In this document: piece by piece, positions 5,180 to 14,488 of the stretch
Numbering within the stretch: position 1 is the stretch's first letter
Layout: each line of letters begins with the position of its first letter
DNA from: a virus
Strand: one strand, 5' to 3'
IMG/VR virus record: IMGVR_UViG_3300033153_016011
Location: 1 to 25,457 of that record
DNA: 25,457 nucleotides
The notes under the pieces: generated by a model
Seen by the model: only the letters and a program-made list of their open reading frames with translations
Databases searched by the model: none
Told to the model about the DNA's origin: nothing
Position numbers and translations under genes: made by a program

Positions 5180-6623
5180 TATAACTTATAAAACCATTAA
5201 TGAACAATACAAGGCAGTAGAGCGCTTATTGTGTCAGAATGACCTTATACACCTGGCTGAAAAATACATAGTTCCCAGATTAGAAAGAAATATGTTGAAC
5301 CCGGAACTGCACGGCCGGGTGGCAAGAATGATAAGAAATAATAGAGAATGTTTGATACTATTACCGCGAGGCTTTGGTAAGACAACATTCTTCACTGAGA
5401 TACAAACTGTTCAGGATATAATGAACAATCCTAACGGTCATTTTGCTATAGTAACTCACTCTTTTAGAAAAGCCACAGAAATACTTGATCATATCAAACA
5501 ATATTTAAAGTTGCCGGCTCTGGCAAAACTGTTTCCTGAAATATTATGGGGACCTAAAATACCCAACGATGTTGAATGGAGAAGAGATGCTATAAGAGTA
5601 AAACAAACCATTGACGGCGTAGGTAATACTGTAGAAGTATTTGGTATTGAACAGGATGTTACAGGTTCTCACTATAATAAGATAACTTTTGATGATATAG
5701 TTCAAAGAAGTAATAGTAACACCCCTGATGCTATTGATAAAGTAAAACGAGCTTTTGCCACTTATTCGCCTATTATCAAAGCACACAATAGTAAAAGAGT
5801 AATAGTAGGAACACGATATAAACTTGATGATTTATATGGTGATCTGATAAAACAGAAGGTTCCATACATTTTAGAACAAGTTGAAACCGATGGAGTTTTT
5901 TTAGATGAAAATATAATAAATGCGGAACAACTTGAAATAAAGAAAAAAGAAATAGTAAATATGTATGGTATATCGTTTTTTTATTCGCAGTATTATAACA
6001 AAACAATAGCCGAAGAAGATGTTAAATTTAAGCCTGAGTGGGTGACTTTCTATGATGATAATGTGGAGATAAGGCCATCCACGGTATTTATTCTTTGTGA
6101 TCCTGCCATTGGAAGAAGTAAAAGAAGCGATGAGTGTGTTGTAATAACTATTGCACAAACTAAAGATGGAAAAATATATGTGTTATCATCTGAAGGTAGA
6201 AAAGAGGATGTAAAAGAAACAGCATATCGTATTTATTATGAATGGAAATACTGGAGTAAAAAAGCTCCTGTAAAGGTAGGTATAGAAACAGGTGGTTATC
6301 AAGCCGCTTTGTTACAGAGAACAGAAGAGTTACAACATGAAAAAGGTATTTATTTTGACATAGTGGAATTAAAACCTAAAGGAAGGGCAAAAGAAGGCAG
6401 GATTACCAACCTGGTGCCTTATTTCAAAAATAAAAATATAAAGTTGAATAAAGGATGTAAGAAGTTATATGAGCAGCTTATTTATTATGGTGCCACAACC
6501 CACGATGATCATGTGGATATATTGGCCTACCTAACTGATCTGTTGGAAGAGACAGGTGGTTTTGACATTCTCAACATCTTTGAGGAAGATGATATAGAAG
6601 AAAGTTATAAAAGTGCGTATTAA
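5169..6623 (+). CDS. terL: Terminase large subunit
   Basis: The 484-residue motor cuts and pumps genomic DNA into the procapsid. The N-terminal ATPase has Walker A PRGFGKT at about residues 66-72, a coupling strand HFAIVTHS near 92, and Walker B ITFDDI at about 172-177. The C-terminal RNase H-like nuclease has the expected acids: D in LCDPAIG (about 311), E in GIETGGYQ (about 373) and the DD of HDDHVDIL (about 446-447). All catalytic residues seem intact, and the length is normal for the family. ATG at 5169 is chosen over the preceding TTG. It docks on the portal encoded two genes later. Confidence 0.95.
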   Translation: MKNNITYKTINEQYKAVERLLCQNDLIHLAEKYIVPRLERNMLNPELHGRVARMIRNNRECLILLPRGFGKTTFFTEIQTVQDIMNNPNGHFAIVTHSFRKATEILDHIKQYLKLPALAKLFPEILWGPKIPNDVEWRRDAIRVKQTIDGVGNTVEVFGIEQDVTGSHYNKITFDDIVQRSNSNTPDAIDKVKRAFATYSPIIKAHNSKRVIVGTRYKLDDLYGDLIKQKVPYILEQVETDGVFLDENIINAEQLEIKKKEIVNMYGISFFYSQYYNKTIAEEDVKFKPEWVTFYDDNVEIRPSTVFILCDPAIGRSKRSDECVVITIAQTKDGKIYVLSSEGRKEDVKETAYRIYYEWKYWSKKAPVKVGIETGGYQAALLQRTEELQHEKGIYFDIVELKPKGRAKEGRITNLVPYFKNKNIKLNKGCKKLYEQLIYYGATTHDDHVDILAYLTDLLEETGGFDILNIFEEDDIEESYKSAY

Positions 6624-6649
6624 AACAAAGATAATAAGGAGTAAGACTT

Positions 6650-6946
6650 ATGGGTGCATATAACAAAGATAATATAGAACTTCCCGATTTTGTGCTTGAA
6701 GATAAAATAAAACAAATCATATTAGCTAATGATCCAAACTATAAATTAGAACGTGATAAATACAGTCCCATTAAGATGGGTGAAACTCCAAACCCTCAAA
6801 GGGATATTGCAAGATTGGGTCATATACTTTTAGAGATAGTACAAGATAATAACTATTTTATGAGGTTTATTAACAAAGAACTCGAAGTACTTTATGCACA
6901 GGTTGAAGAACTTTATACACAAGTTGAAGAACTCAAGAAAAAATAA
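6650..6946 (+). CDS. Small coiled-coil protein, 98 aa
   Basis: AGGAG lies 9 nt before the ATG. The N-terminal 60 residues are mixed (LPDFVLEDKIKQIILANDPN). The C-terminus is a near-perfect heptad coil in which the motif YAQVEELYTQVEELKKK repeats QVEELxx twice. It sits between terminase and portal, where small unassigned head genes are common. It may be an oligomeric head or packaging accessory factor; no family is recognised. Confidence 0.65.
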   Translation: MGAYNKDNIELPDFVLEDKIKQIILANDPNYKLERDKYSPIKMGETPNPQRDIARLGHILLEIVQDNNYFMRFINKELEVLYAQVEELYTQVEELKKK

Positions 6947-6980
6947 TCAAGTTTGGAATAGCTGAGAATGGTGAAATAAT

Positions 6981-8987
6981 ATGACAGATGAAAAAATATT
7001 AAAGAAGTTAACTGACTATTATGAGGAAGCATTACCATCAAGTAAGGTGCGCAGAAAGAAATGGAAAAAGTTGGATCAATATTGGAAAAATAAGCAAAAA
7101 TCACCTAACTACAAATATTTTAATACCCACGTAAAAGCCAACTACTGCAGGGTAGTTACAGATGTTAAAATGCCTGTTTTAGTTGGAAACAAACCTACCA
7201 TTACCTACATATCAAGAAGTAAAAGTGGAGATCAAGAAAAGAATGCTGAAATATTAAGCAAGATAGTAGGACGTTATGTATGGGATAAATGTTCTGTACA
7301 AACAGAATTAAAAGAGACCCTGTATGACAGTATGATATGCGATATTGGATATATGAAAACTTATTTTGATGCGGATATAAATGCCCCTTATGGAGAAACA
7401 GTAATAAAAAGTGTAGATCCATTTAAGTTAGTAACTGACCCATATATTACAGATATAGATGAAGCAAGATATGTTGGATATGTAGATAAACAGCCCATAT
7501 CGGTTCTTAATAAAAGATTTCCTGGATTGGAAAAGAAAATAACCAAAGGTGAAGATCAAGACACCACGGATCTCATTTATGAAGAAAGAAAGTTTGACCA
7601 GGATAATATAGAAAAGTCAGCGGAACTGGATAGAGCGGAAATAAAAGAATGGTGGATTGCTGGGTCAGAGTGGACTGATGAGGAGGCCGCACAGATAGTT
7701 AAAAGTTATATTAATAAACATAAAAAGAAAAATCTTGATAGATTACTGGCTGAAATAGAACTTACACCAACACAGATAGAACAATACAATGTAGATGAAA
7801 CCGAGTTATTTGAGTATATGACTGATGTTCTTGTTGAGAGAGTTAAACATGGTGGTATTTATGCTACAGTCATTAATGATGAGATTATAGCTGAACTTAA
7901 ACCTAATCCATATAAGCATGGAAAATCCCCATATGTGAGCTTTATATCCAATATGGTGCCTCACAGTCTTTATGGCAGGGGAGATCTGGAAGATGTTATT
8001 TCACTTCAGGACACCCTGAATGAAGCTTTGAGTCAAATACATGATAGTGCAATAAAAACATCTTCACCAACCTGGAGAGCTGATCCCCTTATTGGAAAAG
8101 AAAATATAAGAAAAGTAGAAAATCAAATGAACAAACCGGGTACAGTAGTTTTAGTAAAGCCTGGTATGTTGGAACCTAATGTTCCTCCTCAAATACCTGC
8201 CTATGCTGTAAGAAGAATACCTGAAACAGTATCAATGATAGAAAGAGTTAGTGGTGCAACTGATGTTCTACAGGGTAGAGGTGATATAAGACAAAGAACG
8301 GCGCTCGGTGTTCAGGTCTTAACACAGGCTGGAACAAGTCGTATTTCTACTTCTATTTCTTTTCTGGAACAAAGTTTGAAAAAACTGGCATATAAAGCTG
8401 GTAGTATTGTTCAACAGTTCTGGACTGATGAAAGAACTATTGCTATTGCTGGAGATGTAAACTATAAAAGTGAAGTAATAACTGTATCACCTGGTGATAT
8501 AGAAGGAGAATTTGAAGTAAGCGTTGATAGTGGCGCCACATTACCACAGGATAAAATGAGTAAAATAGAAATGGTAATGAATGTTTATAAAATGGGTATT
8601 ATACAGGATAGTTTATTACACTTACAAAATCCAGTCCTAATAAAGAAAAAAGCCGCTGAATATGTGTTGAATTTGATTGAACTTCCACATAGAGACGAAC
8701 TTATGAAACAAAAGCCGGAGGTCCCAGGAACGCCTCCGGGCATGGGGTTTCCTAATGCTGGAGCTGGCCCTTCGGGTCAGTCACCAGCTACTATGCCTCA
8801 ACAGGGATTGGTTCGAGGGGCACAACAAGGAATGTCTCAACAGCCTATCCCTCAAGGGGCACCACAAGGAATGCCTCAAGGACAGAATCTACCGCCTGAA
8901 GCTGCGGCTATTATGGATGCTATGGAACAGGCTGGTATTACACCAGAAGAGGTGTCTGGATTAATACAGGCGGCAAGAGGACTATAA
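6981..8987 (+). CDS. Portal protein
   Basis: The 668-residue protein follows the terminase and precedes scaffold and capsid genes. Features typical of the podovirus portal families are a basic N-terminus (KVRRKKWKKLDQYWKN), the segment KANYCRVVTDVKMPVLVGNKP, and the wing and clip region with VDPFKLVTDPY. The crown-side helix region contains SLYGRGDLEDVISLQDTLNEALSQ, a strongly portal-like stretch. The last 80 residues are rich in Pro, Gly, Gln and Met, with PQGxPQGM-type repeats, and end in a small helical unit (EEVSGLIQAARGL). The dodecameric ring is the DNA gateway and docking site for TerL and the adaptor. Confidence 0.9.
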   Translation: MTDEKILKKLTDYYEEALPSSKVRRKKWKKLDQYWKNKQKSPNYKYFNTHVKANYCRVVTDVKMPVLVGNKPTITYISRSKSGDQEKNAEILSKIVGRYVWDKCSVQTELKETLYDSMICDIGYMKTYFDADINAPYGETVIKSVDPFKLVTDPYITDIDEARYVGYVDKQPISVLNKRFPGLEKKITKGEDQDTTDLIYEERKFDQDNIEKSAELDRAEIKEWWIAGSEWTDEEAAQIVKSYINKHKKKNLDRLLAEIELTPTQIEQYNVDETELFEYMTDVLVERVKHGGIYATVINDEIIAELKPNPYKHGKSPYVSFISNMVPHSLYGRGDLEDVISLQDTLNEALSQIHDSAIKTSSPTWRADPLIGKENIRKVENQMNKPGTVVLVKPGMLEPNVPPQIPAYAVRRIPETVSMIERVSGATDVLQGRGDIRQRTALGVQVLTQAGTSRISTSISFLEQSLKKLAYKAGSIVQQFWTDERTIAIAGDVNYKSEVITVSPGDIEGEFEVSVDSGATLPQDKMSKIEMVMNVYKMGIIQDSLLHLQNPVLIKKKAAEYVLNLIELPHRDELMKQKPEVPGTPPGMGFPNAGAGPSGQSPATMPQQGLVRGAQQGMSQQPIPQGAPQGMPQGQNLPPEAAAIMDAMEQAGITPEEVSGLIQAARGL

Positions 8988-8988
8988 A

Positions 8989-9168
8989 GTGGTAGAAAAG
9001 CGTGGAAATAAGTGGTGTGTTATTCACGGTCACGTCAAAAAATCAGGAAGTAAAACAGATAAGCCAAAAGGCACTATTATAAAGTGTTTTAATAATAAAT
9101 CTCAAGCTATAGCAATGCGCCGCGCCATCATATTAAGTGAAGTGAAACAAAAACTTAGAGGAGAATGA
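8989..9168 (+). CDS. Small basic protein next to the portal, 59 aa
   Basis: A 59-residue frame begins with GTG at 8989, one base after the portal stop, with AGAGG 9 nt upstream, and ends two bases before the next ATG. The product has W-C-V-I-H-G near residue 9, a charged loop, then IIKCFNNKSQAIAMRRAIIL. This resembles the small portal- or protease-adjacent proteins of tailed phages that share a K-W-C-V start and a C-x-N/S-K-x-x-A-x-x-x-x-R-A helix. Their role is unknown. The perfect packing between neighbours supports it as real. Confidence 0.7.
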   Translation: MVEKRGNKWCVIHGHVKKSGSKTDKPKGTIIKCFNNKSQAIAMRRAIILSEVKQKLRGE

Positions 9169-9169
9169 T

Positions 9170-9469
9170 ATGAGCAAAGTTTTGAAAGGTCCTTTTGAAA
9201 AGACTGTTGTGCCGACCTGGTTCGTATCCTATCAGCAAAATAAAGGTAAAACTGAAGATGAGGCAGGACAGGATTGGTTAAAAAACTATAAGAACTATGT
9301 TGTAGATGAAAAAACGCCAACAGATCTATTGATTCAATATTATAATGAGTATCAAAGTCAGTTTAACACGGAAGACAAAGGCAAAGTAAGAGAAAAAATC
9401 AAAGAAGCTTTAAATACTCCATATAAAAATAGAGTCAAACGTTGGGAAGAAGGCAAACCAGTATTTTAA
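9170..9469 (+). CDS. Hypothetical head-region protein, 99 aa
   Basis: AGAGGAG lies 6 nt before the ATG. The soluble, charged protein has a Trp-rich first half (VPTWFVSYQQN, then DWLKNYKNYV) and a helical, Lys/Glu-rich second half. Its place between the portal-adjacent gene and the scaffold fits a head-completion or procapsid accessory protein, but no family is recognised. Confidence 0.65.
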   Translation: MSKVLKGPFEKTVVPTWFVSYQQNKGKTEDEAGQDWLKNYKNYVVDEKTPTDLLIQYYNEYQSQFNTEDKGKVREKIKEALNTPYKNRVKRWEEGKPVF

Positions 9470-9506
9470 TGACCTATGCCTGAAAAGGTAAGTCAAGGAG
9501 ATATAA

Positions 9507-10406
9507 ATGGAAGAAATACAAAGTGACAACCTCCCAGATGAGGAGATAGTGTCAGAAGAAGAAGAAACCGTTGTGGATGATAATGTCAACGATGACCTAT
9601 TACCAGACGCAGTGGAAAAAGAAGAAGAAACAGAAGCAAAGAAGGAAACTCCAGAAAAAGAAGAGCCTTTCCTGGTAGATCATGATGGAAAGCAAGTTCC
9701 TTTTAATGAACTTCCTCTGGAAGTGCAGAAACAGGTGTGGCAAAACCACATTCAAAAGACAGAGTGGCAAAAACATTTAACTCAAAAAAATCAGAGCATA
9801 GCTGAACTGGAAAAAGAGTTAAAAAGTAAAGTGAGTGAGGCTGAAAAAGTTTTTGGGCGAAATTCCGAAGATAGAAAGAACTATGATGCCTATAGAAGTT
9901 GGCTTATAGCTCATCCGGATGTAGCACAAGATTTAATGACCAAAATGCAGCAAGATCCCACTTATGCTCCTCTTCCTCAACAAACTGTAAATCCGGAGTT
10001 AGAAGAAATTAGAAGGAAGACTGAAGAGATTGAAAGTAAACTACAGGTTAGGGAACAGGATGCAATCCTTGAAAATGTCGTAAGTCAATACAAAGATTAT
10101 GGCATAACCGCTGAAGAAGTAGATAAGTATATGCTTAACTATAAAGATGGCGGACTTGATTTTGCCGATATGAGTGATCTATTTGCAAAAGCCTACCTGT
10201 GGGAAACAAAAATGCCTACTCTTATTAAAAATGCCCAACAAACGGGTACACAAAATGTAATAAGAAAAAAGAGCGCTTCAGTAGATAAAGCTTCCACACC
10301 AGCATCAAGAGAGGCGGTTTCCAGGAGAAAACGAACCGGAGACCTTCATACAGATCTCATGAGACATGCCAGAGAACTGATACAAGAAGGTGAATGGGAT
10401 TTGTAA
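9507..10406 (+). CDS. Probable scaffolding protein
   Basis: AAGGAG lies 6 nt before the ATG. The 299-residue protein has an extremely acidic first 55 residues (EEEETVVDDNVNDD and similar), then a long coiled coil (about 85-115, SIAELEKELKSKVSEAEKVF) and a second helix near 160-190. The C-terminus is basic (ASREAVSRRKR, then a helix). The acidic N-terminus, coiled coil, basic C-terminus and position just before the capsid gene are the hallmark of tailed-phage scaffolds, whose basic tail binds the capsid subunit. Sequence identity is not required for the family, so this is partly contextual. Confidence 0.8.
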   Translation: MEEIQSDNLPDEEIVSEEEETVVDDNVNDDLLPDAVEKEEETEAKKETPEKEEPFLVDHDGKQVPFNELPLEVQKQVWQNHIQKTEWQKHLTQKNQSIAELEKELKSKVSEAEKVFGRNSEDRKNYDAYRSWLIAHPDVAQDLMTKMQQDPTYAPLPQQTVNPELEEIRRKTEEIESKLQVREQDAILENVVSQYKDYGITAEEVDKYMLNYKDGGLDFADMSDLFAKAYLWETKMPTLIKNAQQTGTQNVIRKKSASVDKASTPASREAVSRRKRTGDLHTDLMRHARELIQEGEWDL

Positions 10407-10441
10407 AAAGTTCCTGAATCTATAAATAAGGGGAACTTAAT

Positions 10442-11386
10442 ATGGCTTTACCTTTCGCAACACTTAGTGCTCTAACCAAAGAAACAATCCTCCCTGACTT
10501 GGTAGATAATATTTTTAAGTCAAACGTTGTGTTTGATAAACTTTTAAGAAATGCCAAGGTGGTAGGTGGTGCTCCAAGGATTAGAGTTCCGATTGAAAGT
10601 GATAAGACAGATAACTATGGTGCTGTTGCTAAAACTGCTACATTAACCAATACACCTTCTGAAATAGCAACTAACGCTTATGTAGTTCCAAAGAACTACT
10701 ATGCCAGCATTGGTGTTTATGGTGCTGACTTGGCACAAAATCAAAGTCCTGCTCAGGTTATATCTCTGCTTGAAGCTTCTGCTAAAAACGCCAGGAAAAC
10801 TCTTGCTGATGATCTAGCTACTGATATGTTTGGTACACAGTCTTCAGCTGAAGTCTTGGGTTTTAGAGATTGTATTAAAGCTACAGGTAGTGCTTTTGAG
10901 GGGATTGATCCTTCTGATTTATCTACCTGGGAAAGTAATGGTGGAAATGGTGTTAAAGATATAGCCTCCGCTGCTATTACTGTGGGAACTATAAGAGATG
11001 AGATTGTTAATGCCACCGATGGCGCTGACGGTCCTGATCTTATTATCACCACAACGTCTTTGTATTCTGACTTTGCAGGCGTATTAGAAAGCAAAGAAAG
11101 ATTGGTAGATCATAAAGGTACCACACAACTGGGCTTTACAAACTTTACCTACATGGGTATTCCTGTGGTAGCTGACAGTCACTGTCCATCTACGTGGATA
11201 TTTATACTTAACCTTTCTCATATATATTTTGCTGTTCTTAAAGGTCAAAGCTTTAAGGCACAGCCATACAGATATGCTGAGACAAAAGACATCTATTTCA
11301 CCTACATCTTCTGGAGGGGTGCTCTTGCTGTTGATAAGCGCAGTGCACAAGCAGGTATAAAAGATGTGACAGGCATTACCAGTTAA
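10442..11386 (+). CDS. Major capsid protein (HK97-like fold)
   Basis: AGGGG lies 6-7 nt before the ATG. The 314-residue product is in the normal size range. The N-terminal helix (ETILPDLVDNIFKSNVVFDKLL) leads to RIRVPIESD and the ITTTSLYSDFAGVL, SKERLVDHKG and GIPVVADSHCP segments typical of the P22/HK97-like coat families. It ends with AVDKRSAQAGIKDVTG. The shell is assembled on the scaffold encoded immediately upstream. A strong hairpin without a T-run follows the stop (11395-11416), as is often seen after highly expressed capsid genes. Confidence 0.9.
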   Translation: MALPFATLSALTKETILPDLVDNIFKSNVVFDKLLRNAKVVGGAPRIRVPIESDKTDNYGAVAKTATLTNTPSEIATNAYVVPKNYYASIGVYGADLAQNQSPAQVISLLEASAKNARKTLADDLATDMFGTQSSAEVLGFRDCIKATGSAFEGIDPSDLSTWESNGGNGVKDIASAAITVGTIRDEIVNATDGADGPDLIITTTSLYSDFAGVLESKERLVDHKGTTQLGFTNFTYMGIPVVADSHCPSTWIFILNLSHIYFAVLKGQSFKAQPYRYAETKDIYFTYIFWRGALAVDKRSAQAGIKDVTGITS

Positions 11387-11394
11387 AAACATTA

Positions 11395-11416
11395 ATGGGC
11401 CGGGAAACCGGCCCAT
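11395..11416 (+). terminator. Strong stem-loop after the capsid gene
   Basis: ATGGGCCGG and CCGGCCCAT form a perfect 9-bp stem closed by a GAAA tetraloop (GNRA type). It is followed by A-rich sequence rather than T, so it is more likely an mRNA 3'-end stabiliser or partial attenuator than a full terminator. That would raise capsid expression relative to the downstream gene at 11433. Confidence 0.7.
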
Positions 11417-11432
11417 AAAATAAAGGAAACCC

Positions 11433-12314
11433 ATGAAAGAAAGGCTTGTAAATGACGTAATGGGTTATTTAAAGCCCGCAATGGCCAACAGGCAAGAACA
11501 GACAAGAAAAGAAAAACAATATTCTATAGACAATGAAACATATGCTCTGGAACATAGTTTAAGTAGTTGTGAAAAAAAAGATGGAGCAGCTTTATTAATA
11601 GCTGGTGGACCATCATATAAAAAAAACATTGATATAATAAGGAAGTTAAACTCAAAAGTTATTACTTTTGCCGCTAGTAGGGTCTATAATGAGTTGATAG
11701 ATAATCTTGTCATTCCTGATTATGTTGTTCATTTAGACAGTCATAGTCACGAGAGATGGTTTAATAAACCCATAAATAAAACAAAGTTGATAGCACCTAT
11801 ACAAACCTCTCCTGAACTGAGAGATTATTGGCCTTATGAAATATATTATTTTAGAGGTGAGATTGACTTTGTAAAAAAGTCTCATAATAGAAAAAGAGTA
11901 ATAGGAAAAGACCTTCCCATAATAGAATGTGGAGGTCACGTTGGCGGAGCTATGATAAGTCTGGCGGCCGCTTACTTCAAACTTAATCCAATATGTTTGA
12001 TAGGATATGATTATGCTACAGACCCTGAAGGAAGTTTTTATATTAATGATAAAGCACCTGAAGGTGATTACAAGGATTTTGTCTCCTGTCGTGGTAGAAA
12101 AGTTAAAACAAATCCGAAATACTTTGCACATATGATATTTGCCTTTGGATTAGCCGTTAAAAATAAAAATACTAAATGGTATAGTGCCAGTAATGGCATA
12201 TTTGGAATACTACCTGACTATGAAAAAAATCTGTGGGGTTATTACAAAGATATAGAATATATTACACTGGAGAAGTTTTATGACCTTTTTAAGGATGCAA
12301 AAGGAAGTATTTAG
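11433..12314 (+). CDS. DUF115/MptE-like (MAF family) protein
   Basis: AAAGGA lies 5-6 nt before the ATG. The 293-residue protein carries LLIAGGPS at residues 54-61, VVHLDSH at 98-104 and IECGGHVGGAMISLAAAYF at 164-182, then ICLIGYDYAT at 187-196. This is the Rossmann-like core of the DUF115 (6-hydroxymethylpterin pyrophosphokinase MptE-like) and flagellin-associated MAF glycosyltransferase-type group. Those proteins transfer a phosphate or sugar-type group; the substrate here is unknown. It sits between the capsid and the adaptor, where one would expect only structural genes. It may modify a virion or surface glycan, but it could have another role. Confidence 0.75.
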   Translation: MKERLVNDVMGYLKPAMANRQEQTRKEKQYSIDNETYALEHSLSSCEKKDGAALLIAGGPSYKKNIDIIRKLNSKVITFAASRVYNELIDNLVIPDYVVHLDSHSHERWFNKPINKTKLIAPIQTSPELRDYWPYEIYYFRGEIDFVKKSHNRKRVIGKDLPIIECGGHVGGAMISLAAAYFKLNPICLIGYDYATDPEGSFYINDKAPEGDYKDFVSCRGRKVKTNPKYFAHMIFAFGLAVKNKNTKWYSASNGIFGILPDYEKNLWGYYKDIEYITLEKFYDLFKDAKGSI

Positions 12315-12915
12315 CCTTCTAAGAGATTCATTGGGTTATGAAGATGCTAATAAACTTCTATTAATAAAAGAGTGGCTTAATGAAGGAGAAAAACAGATTG
12401 CGGCTAAAACTGACTATAAAATAACGACCAATAGTAGTACTACAACAGTGGCAGGCACACAGGAATATACCTTACCATCCGGAGTTAATGATGTTTTTGA
12501 GGTTACTTATGATGGGGAACCTTTAGAACAGATTAATCAGTTCAAAACTATAGAGAAAACAACAACTACAGGAACACCTGCATATTACTATATTACAGCC
12601 AACAAAGTAGGATTATGGCCGGTTCCTTCAGAAGCAAAAACATTGAAAATATGGTATTCGGCGCTTGGTGGTGATATGAGCGATGATGAAGATACATCTA
12701 TTTTGCCTGAAGAATGGCATATGTGTATTGTTTATTATGCAGCTCTTCATTATGCGGTAGATAGAGATGACAGTAAAAAAAATGATTTTGCTACTTTGTA
12801 TAAAATGGCTTTAGATGATGCTATTGTTCAATCTGTTCAAAAAGAATACAGTGAAGAATGGCCTCAGATTGGTAATAAAGAAGGACTTGAATATCATTAT
12901 AGGAATAAATATTAA
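12280..12915 (+). CDS. Head-tail adaptor protein
   Basis: ATG at 12280 with GGAG 7 nt upstream, overlapping the previous gene by 35 nt. The 211-residue protein begins with a helical bundle (EVFSLLRDSLGYEDANKLLLIKEW, then a second helix) and has an inserted beta hairpin (TVAGTQEYTLPSGVNDVFEVTYDG). It ends in YYAALHYAVDRDDSKKNDFATLY. This is the pattern of the ring adaptors of short-tailed phages (gp11/gp4-type) that bind under the portal and receive the nozzle. The assignment combines pattern and position. Confidence 0.75.
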   Translation: MTFLRMQKEVFSLLRDSLGYEDANKLLLIKEWLNEGEKQIAAKTDYKITTNSSTTTVAGTQEYTLPSGVNDVFEVTYDGEPLEQINQFKTIEKTTTTGTPAYYYITANKVGLWPVPSEAKTLKIWYSALGGDMSDDEDTSILPEEWHMCIVYYAALHYAVDRDDSKKNDFATLYKMALDDAIVQSVQKEYSEEWPQIGNKEGLEYHYRNKY

Positions 12916-12916
12916 G

Positions 12917-14488
12917 ATGCTTAGAAACTCTCATATGCTAAAAATCACTGATTTCAGTGGTGGAATAAATGTCAATGATCCAGAAGATGAAATACAGGAT
13001 AACCAGGCCTGGTTTGGTTTAACTGATTATGATGCTACAAGAAATGTGTATTGGGAGGATGGTAAACTTAAGAAAAGAGCTGGAACTACCAATCTTAATA
13101 AAAGTGAAATAAGTGGCGCTGATGAAATAGTAAATGGTTTGAGGGTTTATAGAGAGTCAGCACCCACTAAAACCACTATAGTCGCAGCTAACGTAGGAAC
13201 GGACGCAGTACGCGTATATTATTTAGATGGAAGCAATATATTTCAAGAAATAACAAATGGAACAGGTTGGGGAGGTTTCACTGTAAATAGTGATGTATAT
13301 TTCGCCGTATGGAAGGGCAATGTCTATCTAACCAACGGAGACACTGTAATACAAAAAATAACTTACAGTGGTGGCTGGGATATGAATGATATAAGTGGCA
13401 ACACTAACCACCCTCAATATATAGTTCAACATAAGGATAGATTATGGGTAGCAGGCGGAAATATGAATGAGGGCCAGGTGGAATGTAGTGCTTATGAATA
13501 TGATAATAGCTGGTCCGGTGCTGATGGAGAAATATTTAACTTTGGTTACAAAGATGGTGATCCAATAACAGGACTTGTATCATATTTTGATAATCTAATA
13601 GTATTTAAACATAATAGTATATGGTTTCTTTCAGGTGATAATGCACAAAACTGGTTTGAAAAGAAAAATCAAAAAAGTGTAGGCTGTGTAGCACCTAAAA
13701 GTATAGTTAGTACTCCCTACGGTATTTTATTCTACGGCTCTGATAATCAGATTTATTTATTCAATATGGAGAGTTTAATACCTGTTAGTTATAATATACA
13801 ACCTGTTTTAGATTTGGTTCCAACATCCATGAGAGATAAGGCGGCTGGAATATATTATGATCACTATTATAGACTGGCAACAGCAAAAAGTGGAAGTGGT
13901 TATAATGATATAGAACTATTATTAGATACTTATCAACTTTCTCAACAAAAAACAACCTGGTGGTTCAACGATGGTAGAAATATAAATGCTTATATTAAAT
14001 ATGACGGGCAGGGTGATAATAATACCCTGTATTACTGTGATAGTAATGCTGGTTATATGAGAGCTATTGATAGTGGTATAACTGATTATAGTAATAGTAT
14101 TACGATGGAGTATCAAACCAAGTATTTTAACTTTGGTTCTGTTCACCTTCAAAAATCATACGACAGATTTTTGGTAAATGTAACTGAAGGTGTAGGAGAC
14201 TATAATATATCATTTATTAAAAATGTGGATGATGAATATATCAAAGAATATACTATTAGTTCTGGTAGTGGAAGTGGTGTTTATGCCGACACCGGTGGAG
14301 CATTATGGGACGACGCCGTATGGCAGGGTGAATCTATCACACGATATACCTGGCCTGATAAAAGTTGGTTAGTACCTGATGAACTTGATGGTAATAGTTT
14401 AAGTATTAAAATAAAACATGATACAGATAGTGAGGATGTCGCAATAAATAGTATGACTATATTTTATGCTACAAAGAGAATACAATGA
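12917..14488 (+). CDS. Tail nozzle (tubular B-like) protein
   Basis: ATG at 12917 follows the adaptor stop by one base; an upstream frame to 12815 would overlap most of the adaptor tail and is rejected. The 524-residue protein starts with DFSGGINVNDPED, a hallmark of beta-propeller nozzle proteins. It is rich in blades (VYFAVWKGNVYLTNG, DNLIVFKHNSIWFLSG, YGILFYGSDNQIYLF) with W and N-G repeats. The position after the adaptor and before fibre genes fits. The repeats suggest a propeller of about six blades forming the tail tube end. Confidence 0.75.
   Translation: MLRNSHMLKITDFSGGINVNDPEDEIQDNQAWFGLTDYDATRNVYWEDGKLKKRAGTTNLNKSEISGADEIVNGLRVYRESAPTKTTIVAANVGTDAVRVYYLDGSNIFQEITNGTGWGGFTVNSDVYFAVWKGNVYLTNGDTVIQKITYSGGWDMNDISGNTNHPQYIVQHKDRLWVAGGNMNEGQVECSAYEYDNSWSGADGEIFNFGYKDGDPITGLVSYFDNLIVFKHNSIWFLSGDNAQNWFEKKNQKSVGCVAPKSIVSTPYGILFYGSDNQIYLFNMESLIPVSYNIQPVLDLVPTSMRDKAAGIYYDHYYRLATAKSGSGYNDIELLLDTYQLSQQKTTWWFNDGRNINAYIKYDGQGDNNTLYYCDSNAGYMRAIDSGITDYSNSITMEYQTKYFNFGSVHLQKSYDRFLVNVTEGVGDYNISFIKNVDDEYIKEYTISSGSGSGVYADTGGALWDDAVWQGESITRYTWPDKSWLVPDELDGNSLSIKIKHDTDSEDVAINSMTIFYATKRIQ

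Noticed and set aside
11733-12131. 132-aa minus-strand open frame
   Set aside because: It is antisense to the DUF115 gene, Cys/Phe/Ile-rich by composition, with no ribosome site.
12815-12916. Longer N-terminus for the nozzle protein
   Set aside because: It would overlap the adaptor by 101 nt; the ATG at 12917 directly follows the adaptor stop.
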